Positions 17,742-26,122 of a DNA stretch of 64,000 bases are shown one piece after another; the first letter of the stretch is position 1, and each line of letters opens with the position of its first letter. The position numbers were made by a program, and so were the translations under genes. The stretch covers positions 23,791 through 87,790 of the forward strand of contig JANYGB010000025.1 in the NCBI GenBank assembly GCA_025359445.1. Direction: 5' to 3'. The notes under the pieces are model-generated. The model saw nothing but the letters and a program-made list of their open reading frames with translations, made no database searches and had not been told where the DNA came from. Source of the stretch: Sphingomonadaceae bacterium (GTDB lineage: Bacteria > Pseudomonadota > Alphaproteobacteria > Sphingomonadales > Sphingomonadaceae).

Positions 17742-18968
17742 TCACGCCCGGATGAAATCGAGCGGATTGACCGGAACACCTTGCTGGCGCAGTTCGAGTG
17801 TCAGAAGCGGACGCGTGGGGCCAGCGCGGCCAAGCGAACCGCCAGTGACCAGCTGTTCGCCTGCCCAGCAATCAAGCTGGCTGAGCCCGGTGACCAGCGA
17901 GGTCCAGCCCCCGCCATGCTCGACGATCACGATCAGGCCATATCCGCGATAGGGCCCGGCAAAGGCGACCCGGCCTGCACCGGGCGAGACGACTTGCGCG
18001 CCGCCCATGGCGAGGATCGAAATTCCGCGTGATTGCGCCTGGCCCGCAGCGATAGTGCCGAACCCACTGACCAATCTTCCCGCCACCGGAAGCATGTAGC
18101 GCTTGGGCGCATCGCTGGGAGCGGGACTTGCCGCCTGATCGATCGGAGCCTGGGCCGTTTGCGGCCGGTCCGGGCGCAGCACCGGTCCGGGCAAGGCGGC
18201 AAGCTGGTCGCGCACTGCTCCGGCCTTGGCAAGATCACCAACCAGGCCAGACAAGTCGCGCGCCTGTTCGGCAAGCGCTAGTGCGCGCTCGCTTTCGCGG
18301 TTGGCCGCCCCACTTGCCTGAACCGAAACGAGCCGTTGGCGTTCTTCGATCACGCCCAGTTCAGCACGGCGGCGCGCCAATTCGGTTTGCCCGGCGCGCA
18401 GCGCAGTGGTGGCTTGCTGCGCGCGTGCAGCCAGCACTTTGCCGCGCTCGATCGCTTCGCGCAGTCCGGCAGTGCGCCGTGCTACCTCGGGCAGCGAGGT
18501 TTCGAGCACCGCGCGCAAATAGACTGCCTCTCGCAGCGAACCGGGACGCAGCAATGACAGCAACGGCGGGCGGCGAGTCAGCCGTTGCAGTGCGGCGGTG
18601 AGCTCAATCAGTGGCTGCTGCTTTTGCGCAAGTTCGGCGCGCCAGCGGGACTGGTCCTGCGCGATCAGCCGCAACTGCGCCTCGTTGGCGGCGATCTGTG
18701 CCTCGCTTTCTTGCACCCGCGCGGCGAGTGCTGCGGCCTCCTGCGCAGTCTTGTCAGCGGCCGCAGTGGCTGTCGCGGCCCCGGCTTCGAGCACTTCGGC
18801 GCGGTTATGGGCGTCTGCGCCCTGCGCCTGCGCGCGGGCCAAAGCGGCGGCGGCGTCTTCGGCGGTATCAATTCCGAGCGGGGTTTGTGCAATACTGCCG
18901 CCCAGCATCGCGAGCGCGGTGAGCGGCGCGAAGAGCAAGGTTGGTCGCAGTTTCAGGCGCGGCATCAT
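17742..18968 (-). CDS. Murein hydrolase activator EnvC-like protein with a degenerate LytM domain
   Basis: A periplasmic coiled-coil protein that would activate amidases at the division septum. Of about 408 residues, a signal peptide and long Ala/Arg/Gln-rich coiled coil (about 45-255) lead to a C-terminal LytM fold (about 300-408). The zinc ligands of active M23 enzymes are missing: SRGISILAMGG stands where HxGxD is expected, VTGLSQL instead of YxHL, and LTLELRQQG instead of HLHFE. That loss is characteristic of EnvC regulators. The start is 8 bases after the rlmH stop. Confidence 0.9.
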   Translation of the reverse strand: MMPRLKLRPTLLFAPLTALAMLGGSIAQTPLGIDTAEDAAAALARAQAQGADAHNRAEVLEAGAATATAAADKTAQEAAALAARVQESEAQIAANEAQLRLIAQDQSRWRAELAQKQQPLIELTAALQRLTRRPPLLSLLRPGSLREAVYLRAVLETSLPEVARRTAGLREAIERGKVLAARAQQATTALRAGQTELARRRAELGVIEERQRLVSVQASGAANRESERALALAEQARDLSGLVGDLAKAGAVRDQLAALPGPVLRPDRPQTAQAPIDQAASPAPSDAPKRYMLPVAGRLVSGFGTIAAGQAQSRGISILAMGGAQVVSPGAGRVAFAGPYRGYGLIVIVEHGGGWTSLVTGLSQLDCWAGEQLVTGGSLGRAGPTRPLLTLELRQQGVPVNPLDFIRA

Positions 18969-18976
18969 GCCCGGCC

Positions 18977-19399
18977 TTATCCCGAACGATGATACGGATG
19001 GCCAGCAAGAATGCTGGTCGCGCGCCATAATTGTTCGGCCAGCATCGCCCGCGCCAGCATATGCGGCCAGGTCATTGCGCCAAAACCTAAGAGCAGGTCG
19101 GCCGAAGCCCGCGCTGCCGCGCCATGCCCGTCCGCCGCGCCGATCAGAAAGCGCGCCTCACGCACGCCTTCATCGCGCCACTTGCCAAGCAAAGCTGCAA
19201 ATTGCTCCGAGGTCAGTTGCTCGCCGTACTCATCGAGCAAAACGTCGCGGCTCGGTTTCAGGGCCGCCGGAAGCGCGCCGCCCGCATCGGGCAGTTCGCT
19301 CAGTTTGTGTGGCCAGGCCAGGCGCTTGGCATAGCGCTCGTACAGCTCGGCCTCGGGTGACCGGCCGATCTTGCCGCGCGCTATTACATGCAGCTGCAT
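18977..19399 (-). CDS. rlmH: 23S rRNA (pseudouridine1915-N3)-methyltransferase
   Basis: A SPOUT methyltransferase acting on helix 69 of 23S rRNA in assembled 70S ribosomes. At 140 residues it is slightly short of the usual 155. It starts MQLHVIARGKIGRSPEAEL and shows LLDEYGEQLTSEQFAALL, FLIGAADGHG (the SAM-knot loop, usually FxIGGxxG) and the C-terminal ARAMLAEQLWRATSILAGHPYH. It sits in the nadD-rsfS-rlmH-envC order common in alphaproteobacteria, 9 bases after rsfS. Confidence 0.94.
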   Translation of the reverse strand: MQLHVIARGKIGRSPEAELYERYAKRLAWPHKLSELPDAGGALPAALKPSRDVLLDEYGEQLTSEQFAALLGKWRDEGVREARFLIGAADGHGAAARASADLLLGFGAMTWPHMLARAMLAEQLWRATSILAGHPYHRSG

Positions 19400-19408
19400 G
19401 GGATCAGA

Positions 19409-19822
19409 TCAAGCGCTGCCCGAATCGCCAAACGCCCACATCCTCTCAAGGTTGTAGAAGGTGCGCACTTCGGGGCGGAACAAGTGAACCACCACGTCGC
19501 CGGCATCTACCAGCACCCAATCGGCGGCCGGCAGTCCTTCGATCCGGACGTGGCCAAAGCCGCCGTGCTTGATCCGCTCGGCCAGCTTTTGCGCCATCCC
19601 GGCGACTTGCCGGGTCGAGCGGCCCGAGGCGATCACCATGTGATCTGCAATAGAGCTTTTACCCTCGAGCGGAATCGAGACGAGATCCTGCGCCTGATCA
19701 TCGTCCAGCGATTGCAGGATCAGGGCGTGCAATGAGCCTGGCTCAGCCTCGGGCAGCGGAAGCCCGTGAGCGGATGCCAGGTCGGGACCGGTCGGGGCCA
19801 TGTCGGTTGAATTGGGCGTCAT
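19409..19822 (-). CDS. rsfS: Ribosome silencing factor RsfS
   Basis: Binds ribosomal protein L14 and blocks subunit joining in starvation. The protein has 137 residues; the core starts at about residue 28 with LHALILQSLDDDQAQDLVSI and continues with DHMVIASGRSTRQVAGMAQKL, VRIEGLPAADWVLVDAGDVVVHLF and RPEVRTFYNLERMWA. The N-terminal 27 residues are low-complexity and the start is uncertain; GAGGAG lies 14 bases before the chosen ATG and another ATG is 21 bases downstream. nadD ends 40 bases upstream. Confidence 0.93.
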   Translation of the reverse strand: MTPNSTDMAPTGPDLASAHGLPLPEAEPGSLHALILQSLDDDQAQDLVSIPLEGKSSIADHMVIASGRSTRQVAGMAQKLAERIKHGGFGHVRIEGLPAADWVLVDAGDVVVHLFRPEVRTFYNLERMWAFGDSGSA

Positions 19823-19862
19823 TGAAACGGAAACGGCTCCTCTGGGCGGGCTTCGCGGGGGA

Positions 19863-20561
19863 TTATGCGATGTCGGGTGCGACGGGACGATGCGTCAGTG
19901 GATCGCGCTGGGCATGGCCGGTAAAACGGCGCGCCCATTCAGGATCGGCTGCTCGCAATGCGGTGGCCGAACGCGGATCGGGGTGAAAACGCAAATAAAT
20001 CAGCGCGGGTGCGCTCCATCCTGCCCGGGTGTACAAGCTGGCGGGCGACCGGCGGAATCGGTCGAGCCAAGCACCTGCGGGGCTCGCCAGTGCGGCACTC
20101 TCATAGCCCGGACGCGCGATAACCGCAATCGGCATGGTGCGGGCGATCGCACGCCAGCGCCGCCAGCGATGGAATTGCGCCAGATTGTCGCTGCCCATCA
20201 GCCACACAAACTGCATCTTGGGATAGCGCTCGCGCAACGCACGCAGCGTATCGAGGGTATAGCGCGTTCCGAGTTCGGCCTCAATCGAGGTCGGTACGAT
20301 TCGGCTGCGGCGGGCCTGTGCCCGCGCCGCGCCGAGCCGAGCCGCGAGCGGCGCCATGCCTGCCTTGGGTTTAAGCGGATTACCCGGCGAAACCAGCCAC
20401 CACACCGCGTCGAGACCCAGCGCCCGCATCGCAAACAGGCTGATCGCGCGGTGCCCGCCATGCGCCGGATTAAAGCTGCCGCCAAGGAGTCCGATCCTTT
20501 GGCCGTCACGATGAGGGGCCGCGCTCAGGGTCGGATCTGCCCGGTGCCGCGCACCAGCCAC
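19863..20561 (-). CDS. nadD: Nicotinate-nucleotide adenylyltransferase
   Basis: Forms deamido-NAD from nicotinate mononucleotide and ATP. It shows IGLLGGSFNPAHGGHRAIS (adenylyltransferase HxGH motif as HGGH), LVSPGNPLKPKAG, VWLMGSDNLAQFHRW and a late RSATALRA that stands for the usual SSTxIR. No ATG lies near the expected start: choices are the GTG taken here (232 residues, 37-base overlap with proA) or a CTG touching the proA stop (221 residues). The next ATG upstream is deep within proA. Confidence 0.9.
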   Translation of the reverse strand: MAGARHRADPTLSAAPHRDGQRIGLLGGSFNPAHGGHRAISLFAMRALGLDAVWWLVSPGNPLKPKAGMAPLAARLGAARAQARRSRIVPTSIEAELGTRYTLDTLRALRERYPKMQFVWLMGSDNLAQFHRWRRWRAIARTMPIAVIARPGYESAALASPAGAWLDRFRRSPASLYTRAGWSAPALIYLRFHPDPRSATALRAADPEWARRFTGHAQRDPLTHRPVAPDIA

Positions 20562-21799
20562 TTGTACGTCGTCAGCCCTTCCAGCGCGACCGGTCCGCGC
20601 GCATGTAGCCGCCCGGTGGCAATACCGATCTCGGCCCCGAGCCCGAATTCGCCGCCGTCGGCGAATTGCGAGCTGGCATTGGCCATCACGATTGCGCTGT
20701 CGACTTCGGCCAAAAAGCGCTCGCACGCTGCCGCATCCTCGCTCACGATCACATCGGTGTGGGCGGAGGAATGCCGGTCAATATGAGCGAGTGCGGCATC
20801 CAGACCATCGACGACGGCCACCGACAGCACGGCATCAAGGTACTCAGTATCCCAATCACTAGCGCTGGCCGGCAAGATCCTGGGGTCCAGAGCCCGCGCC
20901 CGGGCATCACCACGCAGTTCGCAGCCCGCCTCAAGCAAGCCAGCCAGCACAGCATACGAGGCCGGAAACTGCGCATCAAGCAGTAAAGTTTCCATCGACC
21001 CGCAGACACCTGTTCTGCGCATTTTGGCGTTCAGCGCGATGGCCGCAGCCTTCTCCGGATCGGCGGCGGAGTGGATGTAAGTGTGGCACATCCCGTCAAG
21101 GTGCGCGAGCACCGGCACGCGCGCATCGGCTTGGATTCGGGCGACCAGGCTCTTGCCCCCGCGCGGCACGATCAGATCAATCTGTCCTGCTGCGGCGAGC
21201 ATCGCACCGACCGCCGCACGGTCCTGCGTCGGAACCAGCTGGACGACCTCCGCAGGAACGCCGGCCGAAACCAGCCCGGCACTGAGCGCAGCATGGATCG
21301 CGCGGTTCGAATTCACCGCCTCGCTGCCGCCGCGCAGCAGTACCGCGTTGCCTGAGGCAAGGCACAGCGCAGCGGCATCGGCGGTGACGTTGGGACGGCT
21401 TTCGTAGATGATCCCGATTACCCCGATCGGCACGCGAACCCGGCTGAGCAAGAGCCCACTTGGCGCAATTGCCGAATCAATCACCTGCCCGACAGGATCG
21501 GGCAGCGCTGCAATCTGTTCGAGCGCGTCCGCCATGGCTTCGACCCGCGCGGGATCGAGCCGCAGCCGGTCAAGCATCGCGGCTGACAATCCCGCTGCTG
21601 CGCCCGCCGTCATGTCGCGTGCATTGGCGGCCAGAATATCGCCGTTCGCGCTGCGCAAGACTGCGCCTGCGGCGCGCAATGCTGCGGCTTTGACCTGCGA
21701 ATCGAGCCCGGCCAGCACCCGTTGTGCAGCGCGGCCCGCTGCGGCCAACCGCGCGATTAACTCAATCAGATTTTCGGCCGCAGCCGCAGGTGCTGTCAT
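20525..21799 (-). CDS. proA: Gamma-glutamyl phosphate reductase
   Basis: NADPH-dependent second step of proline synthesis from glutamate. It has 424 residues of aldehyde-dehydrogenase fold: PIGVIGIIYESRPNVTADAA near 120, LASGNAVLLRGGSEAVNSN, DLIVPRGGKSLVARI, the catalytic Cys in RRTGVCGSMETLLLD, and EFGLGAEIGIATGRLHARGPV with LTTYKWLVRG at the end. It heads the minus-strand housekeeping run. No proB is in the window. Confidence 0.96.
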   Translation of the reverse strand: MTAPAAAAENLIELIARLAAAGRAAQRVLAGLDSQVKAAALRAAGAVLRSANGDILAANARDMTAGAAAGLSAAMLDRLRLDPARVEAMADALEQIAALPDPVGQVIDSAIAPSGLLLSRVRVPIGVIGIIYESRPNVTADAAALCLASGNAVLLRGGSEAVNSNRAIHAALSAGLVSAGVPAEVVQLVPTQDRAAVGAMLAAAGQIDLIVPRGGKSLVARIQADARVPVLAHLDGMCHTYIHSAADPEKAAAIALNAKMRRTGVCGSMETLLLDAQFPASYAVLAGLLEAGCELRGDARARALDPRILPASASDWDTEYLDAVLSVAVVDGLDAALAHIDRHSSAHTDVIVSEDAAACERFLAEVDSAIVMANASSQFADGGEFGLGAEIGIATGRLHARGPVALEGLTTYKWLVRGTGQIRP

Positions 21800-21856
21800 G
21801 CCGCGCGCCTAACACTCCCTAGCGCGCTTGTCACCGCCGCCTATCGTTTCATCGCG

Positions 21857-21872
21857 CGAGTCTTTCGACTCG
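21857..21872. repeat. Short inverted repeat in the proA / M23 peptidase divergent promoter region
   Basis: CGAGTC and GACTCG separated by TTTC, in the 107-base gap between divergent genes. It could be an operator or a chance hairpin. Confidence 0.25.
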
Positions 21873-21906
21873 GCGAGTCCGGCCTGCAATCGATTCGCTA
21901 ACACCG

Positions 21907-23139
21907 ATGCAAGCTGCTAGCGGCACGCTTGCAAAGTTCAAACGAGGGACTGGGGTCGTATTGAAAAGCACAGCCGTTGGCAGGGTTACAACCCGCCTGC
22001 GGACATGGTTCCCGGATCGCGAATTCTTCATGCGGTCCCAAGGGCAAGTCCGTTTTATCAAGGTTAGTTCGCGCGCGCAGTTTTTGGCTGCGGGCGGCGT
22101 CACTGCGCTGTTGCTCGTCTGGGCGCTGACCATGGCAGCGATGACGCTGTCGAGCTACCTGTCGAGCCGCGACCGCAGTTCGCTGCTTGAGCGTGAAGCC
22201 AAGGTTGCAACCTCGGAAAGCCGCCTCAACGCCTATGGCAATGACATCGGTAAAGTCGCGGACGATCTCAAGCGTCGCCAGAACTTCATCGATTCGGTGG
22301 TTGAGGCGCACATCGGCGACTTGCCCAAAGATGCGGCGATATCCAAGCCCGGCGAAACCGTGTCCGACAGCAGTACCGAAGCCGCCAAGACGGTCAAGAA
22401 GGTCAGTATGGCGATCCCGCAAGCGGCCGAGCTTGCCCGGATCGAAGCGCGCCAGCTCGCGCTGATCGAAGGCCTAACCCGCATCGCTGATCGCCGCTCC
22501 GCCGCCGCCGAAGCCCGGCTCGCCGGCCTTGGACTCAACCCGCGAGCCGCGCTCGCCGCGCTCGACAACAAATCCGCGCAGGGTGGCCCGCTGCTGACCT
22601 TGGCCACCTCGGCCGATGGGTCGATTGACCCGCGCTTTCAGCGTTTCGGGCTTAGTCTGGCGCGAATGGACGCGTTAGAGCGCAGTGTCGATCATTTGCC
22701 CCAGGTCCTGCCCGCCAGCCTTGAATATATATCGTCAGGCTTCGGCTTCCGGATCGACCCCTTTACCGGCGCTGGCGCATTCCACCCGGGGCTCGATTTC
22801 CGCGGGCCAATAGGTGCACCGATCTATGCTGCGGCGCGCGGCACGGTCAGCTTCGTTGGGCAGCGCTCAGGCTATGGCAACTGCGTCGAAATCGATCATG
22901 GTAACGGCCTGATCACCCGCTACGCCCATATGTCGGGCTTTCGTACGACCATCGGCAAACCAGTTGAACCGGGCGAAGTCATCGGGCTGATCGGGTCGAC
23001 CGGCCGTTCCACCGGGCCGCACCTGCACTTCGAAGTGCGGATCAACGACCGTCCGGTCAATCCCCGCCCCTTCCTGGAGGCAGTACCTCATGTTCTCAAA
23101 AAAACCGGGCAGTCCGCTGCCCCGCAGCCTGCAAGGTAG
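21907..23139 (+). CDS. M23 family metallopeptidase (LmdC-like) paired with bactofilin
   Basis: A cell-wall endopeptidase anchored in the inner membrane. Of 410 residues, one membrane helix lies at about 60-82 (AGGVTALLLVWALTMAAM), a coiled-coil region at about 88-240, and the peptidase domain at about 275-390 with intact zinc motifs HPGLDF, RYAHMSGF and GPHLHFEVR. The bactofilin start lies inside its 3' end. In Caulobacter and relatives such M23 enzymes are recruited by bactofilin to control shape or stalk growth; that role here is inferred from the pairing. Confidence 0.92.
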   Translation: MQAASGTLAKFKRGTGVVLKSTAVGRVTTRLRTWFPDREFFMRSQGQVRFIKVSSRAQFLAAGGVTALLLVWALTMAAMTLSSYLSSRDRSSLLEREAKVATSESRLNAYGNDIGKVADDLKRRQNFIDSVVEAHIGDLPKDAAISKPGETVSDSSTEAAKTVKKVSMAIPQAAELARIEARQLALIEGLTRIADRRSAAAEARLAGLGLNPRAALAALDNKSAQGGPLLTLATSADGSIDPRFQRFGLSLARMDALERSVDHLPQVLPASLEYISSGFGFRIDPFTGAGAFHPGLDFRGPIGAPIYAAARGTVSFVGQRSGYGNCVEIDHGNGLITRYAHMSGFRTTIGKPVEPGEVIGLIGSTGRSTGPHLHFEVRINDRPVNPRPFLEAVPHVLKKTGQSAAPQPAR

Positions 23140-23500
23140 CACGATGGCCAATTCGACCTTCTCGGTGTTCGGACCCGATATCCGCATCAAGGGCAACGTC
23201 GCCGCTTCAGCCGACCTGCACATCGACGGTCACGTTGAGGGCGACGTCAGTTGCACCGCGCTCGTTCAAGGCGAAAGCGGTGAGATCGTCGGCGGGGTGA
23301 CCGCTGAAACCGCGCGCCTATCGGGCACCGTGCGCGGCACGATCAACGTGCGCGAACTGGTGGTGCTGAAAAGCGCGCGGATTCACGGCGACGTCCATTA
23401 CGATGCGCTAACAATCGAACAGGGCGCTCAGGTCGATGGCCGCTTTGCCCCGCGCGCGGTGGCCGAGGAAAGCTCGGTCGTATCGCTCGCGGCGAGCTAG
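23090..23500 (+). CDS. Bactofilin, polymer-forming cytoskeletal protein (BacA type)
   Basis: A 136-residue bactofilin forming nucleotide-independent filaments. The right-handed beta-helix core runs from about residue 28 (IRIKGNVAASADLHIDGHVEGDV) to 120 (ALTIEQGAQVDGRFAPRA). The N-terminus MFSKKPGS resembles the MFSK membrane-targeting peptide of Caulobacter BacA, which favours this start; GGAGG lies 9 bases before it. That makes a 50-base overlap with the M23 gene. A second ATG at 23144 also has a ribosome site (AAGG), so a shorter form without the membrane peptide is possible. Confidence 0.92.
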   Translation: MFSKKPGSPLPRSLQGSTMANSTFSVFGPDIRIKGNVAASADLHIDGHVEGDVSCTALVQGESGEIVGGVTAETARLSGTVRGTINVRELVVLKSARIHGDVHYDALTIEQGAQVDGRFAPRAVAEESSVVSLAAS

Positions 23501-25176
23501 AGCCCCAGCTCTTCGCGCAGTCCCTTGCGGTCGAGCTTGCCGATCATCGTTTTGGGCAAGGCTTCGCGCACCACCACTTGATCGACCCGTTCGTGCTTGC
23601 CGACCCGCGAGTTCAGCCAGCTTTTCAGCTCTTCTCCGCTCGCTTGCTCTGACAGCGTTACGTAAGCACGCGGGCTTTCGCCCCGGTACGGATCGGGCAC
23701 GCCGATCACCAGCGCTTCCTTGACCGCCGGGTATTGAAGCAACACCGCCTCGACCTGGCTGGGGAAGACCTTGAAACCGCCCACTGCGATCATGTCCTTG
23801 ATCCGGTCAACGATCCGCGCGTAGCCCGCTTCGTCGATCGTTGCGACGTCGCCAGTGCGCAACCAGTTGCCACCCGGACGTATCGCAAATGCCGCAGCGG
23901 CGGCTTCGGGTCGCTGCCAATATCCTTGCATCACTTGCGGACCTTGGATCGCCAGTTCGCCCGGCTCGCCTGCCGGAGCATCCTTGGTGGGATCCTCACG
24001 GTCCAGTAGCTTGAACCGCGTGCCCGGCAGCGGCTGACCGATTGTGCCGACCCGTTCTTCGCCTTCATAGGGATTGGTCGAAGCCACCCCGGACGTTTCA
24101 GTAAGCCCATAGCCTTCGACCAGCCGCGCGCCGCTTTGCGCTTCCCATTTGGCCTTGAGCGGCAGCGGCAGGGGAGCGCCGCCCGAAATGCAAATCCTGA
24201 GGCTGGAGAAATCGGTTCGCGCCATCTCGGGATGATCGAGCAGCGCCTGGAACATCGTCGGGACGCCGGGCATGGCGGTCGCCTTAACCCGCTGTAGCGT
24301 GCGCAGCGCCTGCTTGGCCTCAAACCGCGGCAGCATCGCGATACAGCCGCCACTCGCGATGGTGCGATTGAGCACGCAGACATTGGCGAAGACATGGAAC
24401 AGCGGCAGCGCCCCCATGATCATGTCGCGCTGGCCCACCTGCGGATCAATCGCCACGACCTGGCGGGCATTCGCCGAGATATTCTGATGCGTCAACATCG
24501 CCCCTTTGGGCACCCCAGTGGTCCCGCCGGTGTATTGCAGCAACGCGAGGTCATGTTCTGGATCGAGCAGCACCGGGGCAGGGTCACCGTGGTCCAGCAT
24601 CGCTGCCCAGAGCCGGACATCGGCGCGTTGCGGGATTGGGGTGATTGCCTTGCGTCCAAGCAAGGCCAGCGCAATCCGCTTGAGCGGTGGCAACATGGTG
24701 CCAAGCGGAGCGACCACCAACTGTTCGAGCGCGGTGCCATCGAGAACCTTCAGCGCAGTGGGCAACAGCGCCGCCGAATCGATTGTAACCAGCAGCCGTG
24801 CACCCGAATCCGCCACTTGCGCGGCCAGTTCCGCGCGCGTGTAGAGTGGGCTGAAATTTACCACCGTCAGCCCGGCTAGCATCGCGCCGTAATAAGCAGA
24901 CACATATGCCGGAACGTTGGGCAGATAAAGTCCGAGCCGGTCGCCTTTGGCCAGTCCCAACGCTTGCAAACCCGCAGCAAATGCGCGCGCTTCGCCATAG
25001 AGCGCGGTGTAGCTGAACTGGCGGCCGAGGAAATCGACCAATGGCTTGGGGCCATGCCGCAGCGCCGCTTGCGCGAACATATCGGTCAGCGCCAGCGGAG
25101 GGAACGGCTGCGCCCAATCGCAGGGATGCGCATAGTGCGCGAGCCAAGGTTCGTCTGCGGGATTATTGACAGCCAT
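23497..25176 (-). CDS. fadD: Long-chain fatty acid-CoA ligase
   Basis: Activates fatty acids to acyl-CoA for degradation or lipid synthesis. It has 559 residues of the AMP-forming adenylate family: the ATP loop LLQYTGGTTGVPKGAMLTH near 230, GYGLTETSGVASTNP, the hinge LRTGDVATIDEAGYARIVDRIKD and the C-terminal Lys in ALPKTMIGKLDRKGLREEL. The start gives MAVNNPADEPWLAHY. The stop overlaps the bactofilin stop tail to tail by 4 bases. The gene stands alone; chain-length preference cannot be read from the sequence. Confidence 0.92.
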   Translation of the reverse strand: MAVNNPADEPWLAHYAHPCDWAQPFPPLALTDMFAQAALRHGPKPLVDFLGRQFSYTALYGEARAFAAGLQALGLAKGDRLGLYLPNVPAYVSAYYGAMLAGLTVVNFSPLYTRAELAAQVADSGARLLVTIDSAALLPTALKVLDGTALEQLVVAPLGTMLPPLKRIALALLGRKAITPIPQRADVRLWAAMLDHGDPAPVLLDPEHDLALLQYTGGTTGVPKGAMLTHQNISANARQVVAIDPQVGQRDMIMGALPLFHVFANVCVLNRTIASGGCIAMLPRFEAKQALRTLQRVKATAMPGVPTMFQALLDHPEMARTDFSSLRICISGGAPLPLPLKAKWEAQSGARLVEGYGLTETSGVASTNPYEGEERVGTIGQPLPGTRFKLLDREDPTKDAPAGEPGELAIQGPQVMQGYWQRPEAAAAAFAIRPGGNWLRTGDVATIDEAGYARIVDRIKDMIAVGGFKVFPSQVEAVLLQYPAVKEALVIGVPDPYRGESPRAYVTLSEQASGEELKSWLNSRVGKHERVDQVVVREALPKTMIGKLDRKGLREELGL

Positions 25177-25226
25177 GTAAGCTGCTTAACCGCTAAATCC
25201 GGTCGGCGTCAGCAAAATTCCGGCGG

Positions 25227-25949
25227 TTATTCCGGTTCAGCTGGCTCGGCAATCTCGCCCGCTGCTTCCGCCGCGCGTTTGGCTTCAAGCCAGGCGGCAG
25301 CTTCCGCTTCCTGCGCCGCTTCGCCTGCAGCCTTGACCGAGGCATCACGTTCGGCGCGCAGCTCTTCGATCAATGCCACGCGGTCATCGCCAAGCCGGGC
25401 ATCGTCGCCCGCCTGATCGATCAAACCAGCCTTTTTGGCGGCCTTGGCGACGATCCCATCAAGCTCGCGCTGCGAGCACAGCCCCAGCGTCACCGGATCC
25501 TTGGGCTGGATGTTGCTGATGTTCCAGTGGCTGCGATCACGGATCGCCGAGATCGTGTTGCGCGTCGTCCCGATGAGCTTACCGATCTGCGCATCTGAAA
25601 TTTCCGGGTGGCTGCGCAGGATCCAGGCGATACCATCGGGCTTGTCCTGACGCTTTGAGACAGGCGTGTAGCGCGGGCCTTTGGTGCGGTTAACGTTGAC
25701 CGGCGCTTTTTGCATCACCAGCGAATAATTCGGATCGGCCTGACCTTTTTCGATTTCACTCATGGTTAGCTCACCCGACCGTACCGGATCGCGCCCAGTG
25801 TACTTGGACGAGGCAAGATCATCGGCCATCGCCTGCACTTCAAGGATGTGCAAGCCGCAGAATTCGGCGATTTGTTCGAAGCTCAAGGCGGTGGTGTCAA
25901 CCAGCCACGAAGCGGTTGCATGCGGCATGAGCGGGGTCGGTTGAGTCAC
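25227..25949 (-). CDS. trcR: Cell-cycle transcriptional regulator TrcR, DUF1013 family
   Basis: A 240-residue cytoplasmic DNA-binding protein of the alphaproteobacterial DUF1013 family; TrcR is described as associating with RNA polymerase at cell-cycle promoters. It starts with MPHATASWLVDTTALSFEQIAEFCGLH, has KYTGRDPVRSGELT and a helix-turn-helix region SDAQIGKLIGTTRNTISAIRDRSHWN split over about 120-150. An Ala/Glu-rich coiled coil follows from about 190. The GTG start is set by GGAGAA about 6 bases upstream. The frame is open to 26048, but the extra N-terminus would encode a leader hairpin. Confidence 0.9.
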   Translation of the reverse strand: MTQPTPLMPHATASWLVDTTALSFEQIAEFCGLHILEVQAMADDLASSKYTGRDPVRSGELTMSEIEKGQADPNYSLVMQKAPVNVNRTKGPRYTPVSKRQDKPDGIAWILRSHPEISDAQIGKLIGTTRNTISAIRDRSHWNISNIQPKDPVTLGLCSQRELDGIVAKAAKKAGLIDQAGDDARLGDDRVALIEELRAERDASVKAAGEAAQEAEAAAWLEAKRAAEAAGEIAEPAEPE

Positions 25950-25984
25950 GCAAATTCTCCGTTTGGATAACGCCGAAAATAGAT

Positions 25985-26006
25985 AGGGCCGCCCCTTTCG
26001 GAGCGG
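25985..26006 (-). terminator. Terminator-like hairpin in the leader of trcR
   Basis: GGCCGC(T)CC and GG(G)GCGGCC arms with a 4-base loop, followed on the minus strand by CTATCTATTTT. The form is that of an intrinsic terminator but it stands 36 bases upstream of the trcR start, with no gene before it on that strand. It may end a short leader RNA or attenuate trcR. Confidence 0.45.
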
Positions 26007-26122
26007 CCGTGCGCGCTCGCATCTAGGCGTAAAGGCGCGGCGGGGCAAGGGCGCAAACCCAATCTTAAATTATCCTGGCCTAGGATATATCGTGGATTGG
26101 GTTATCGCTTGAGGGGTTTGCG

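Noticed and set aside
17742..18968. EnvC-like gene as a broken M23 peptidase
   Set aside because: Loss of zinc ligands is normal for EnvC-type activators and the frame is intact.
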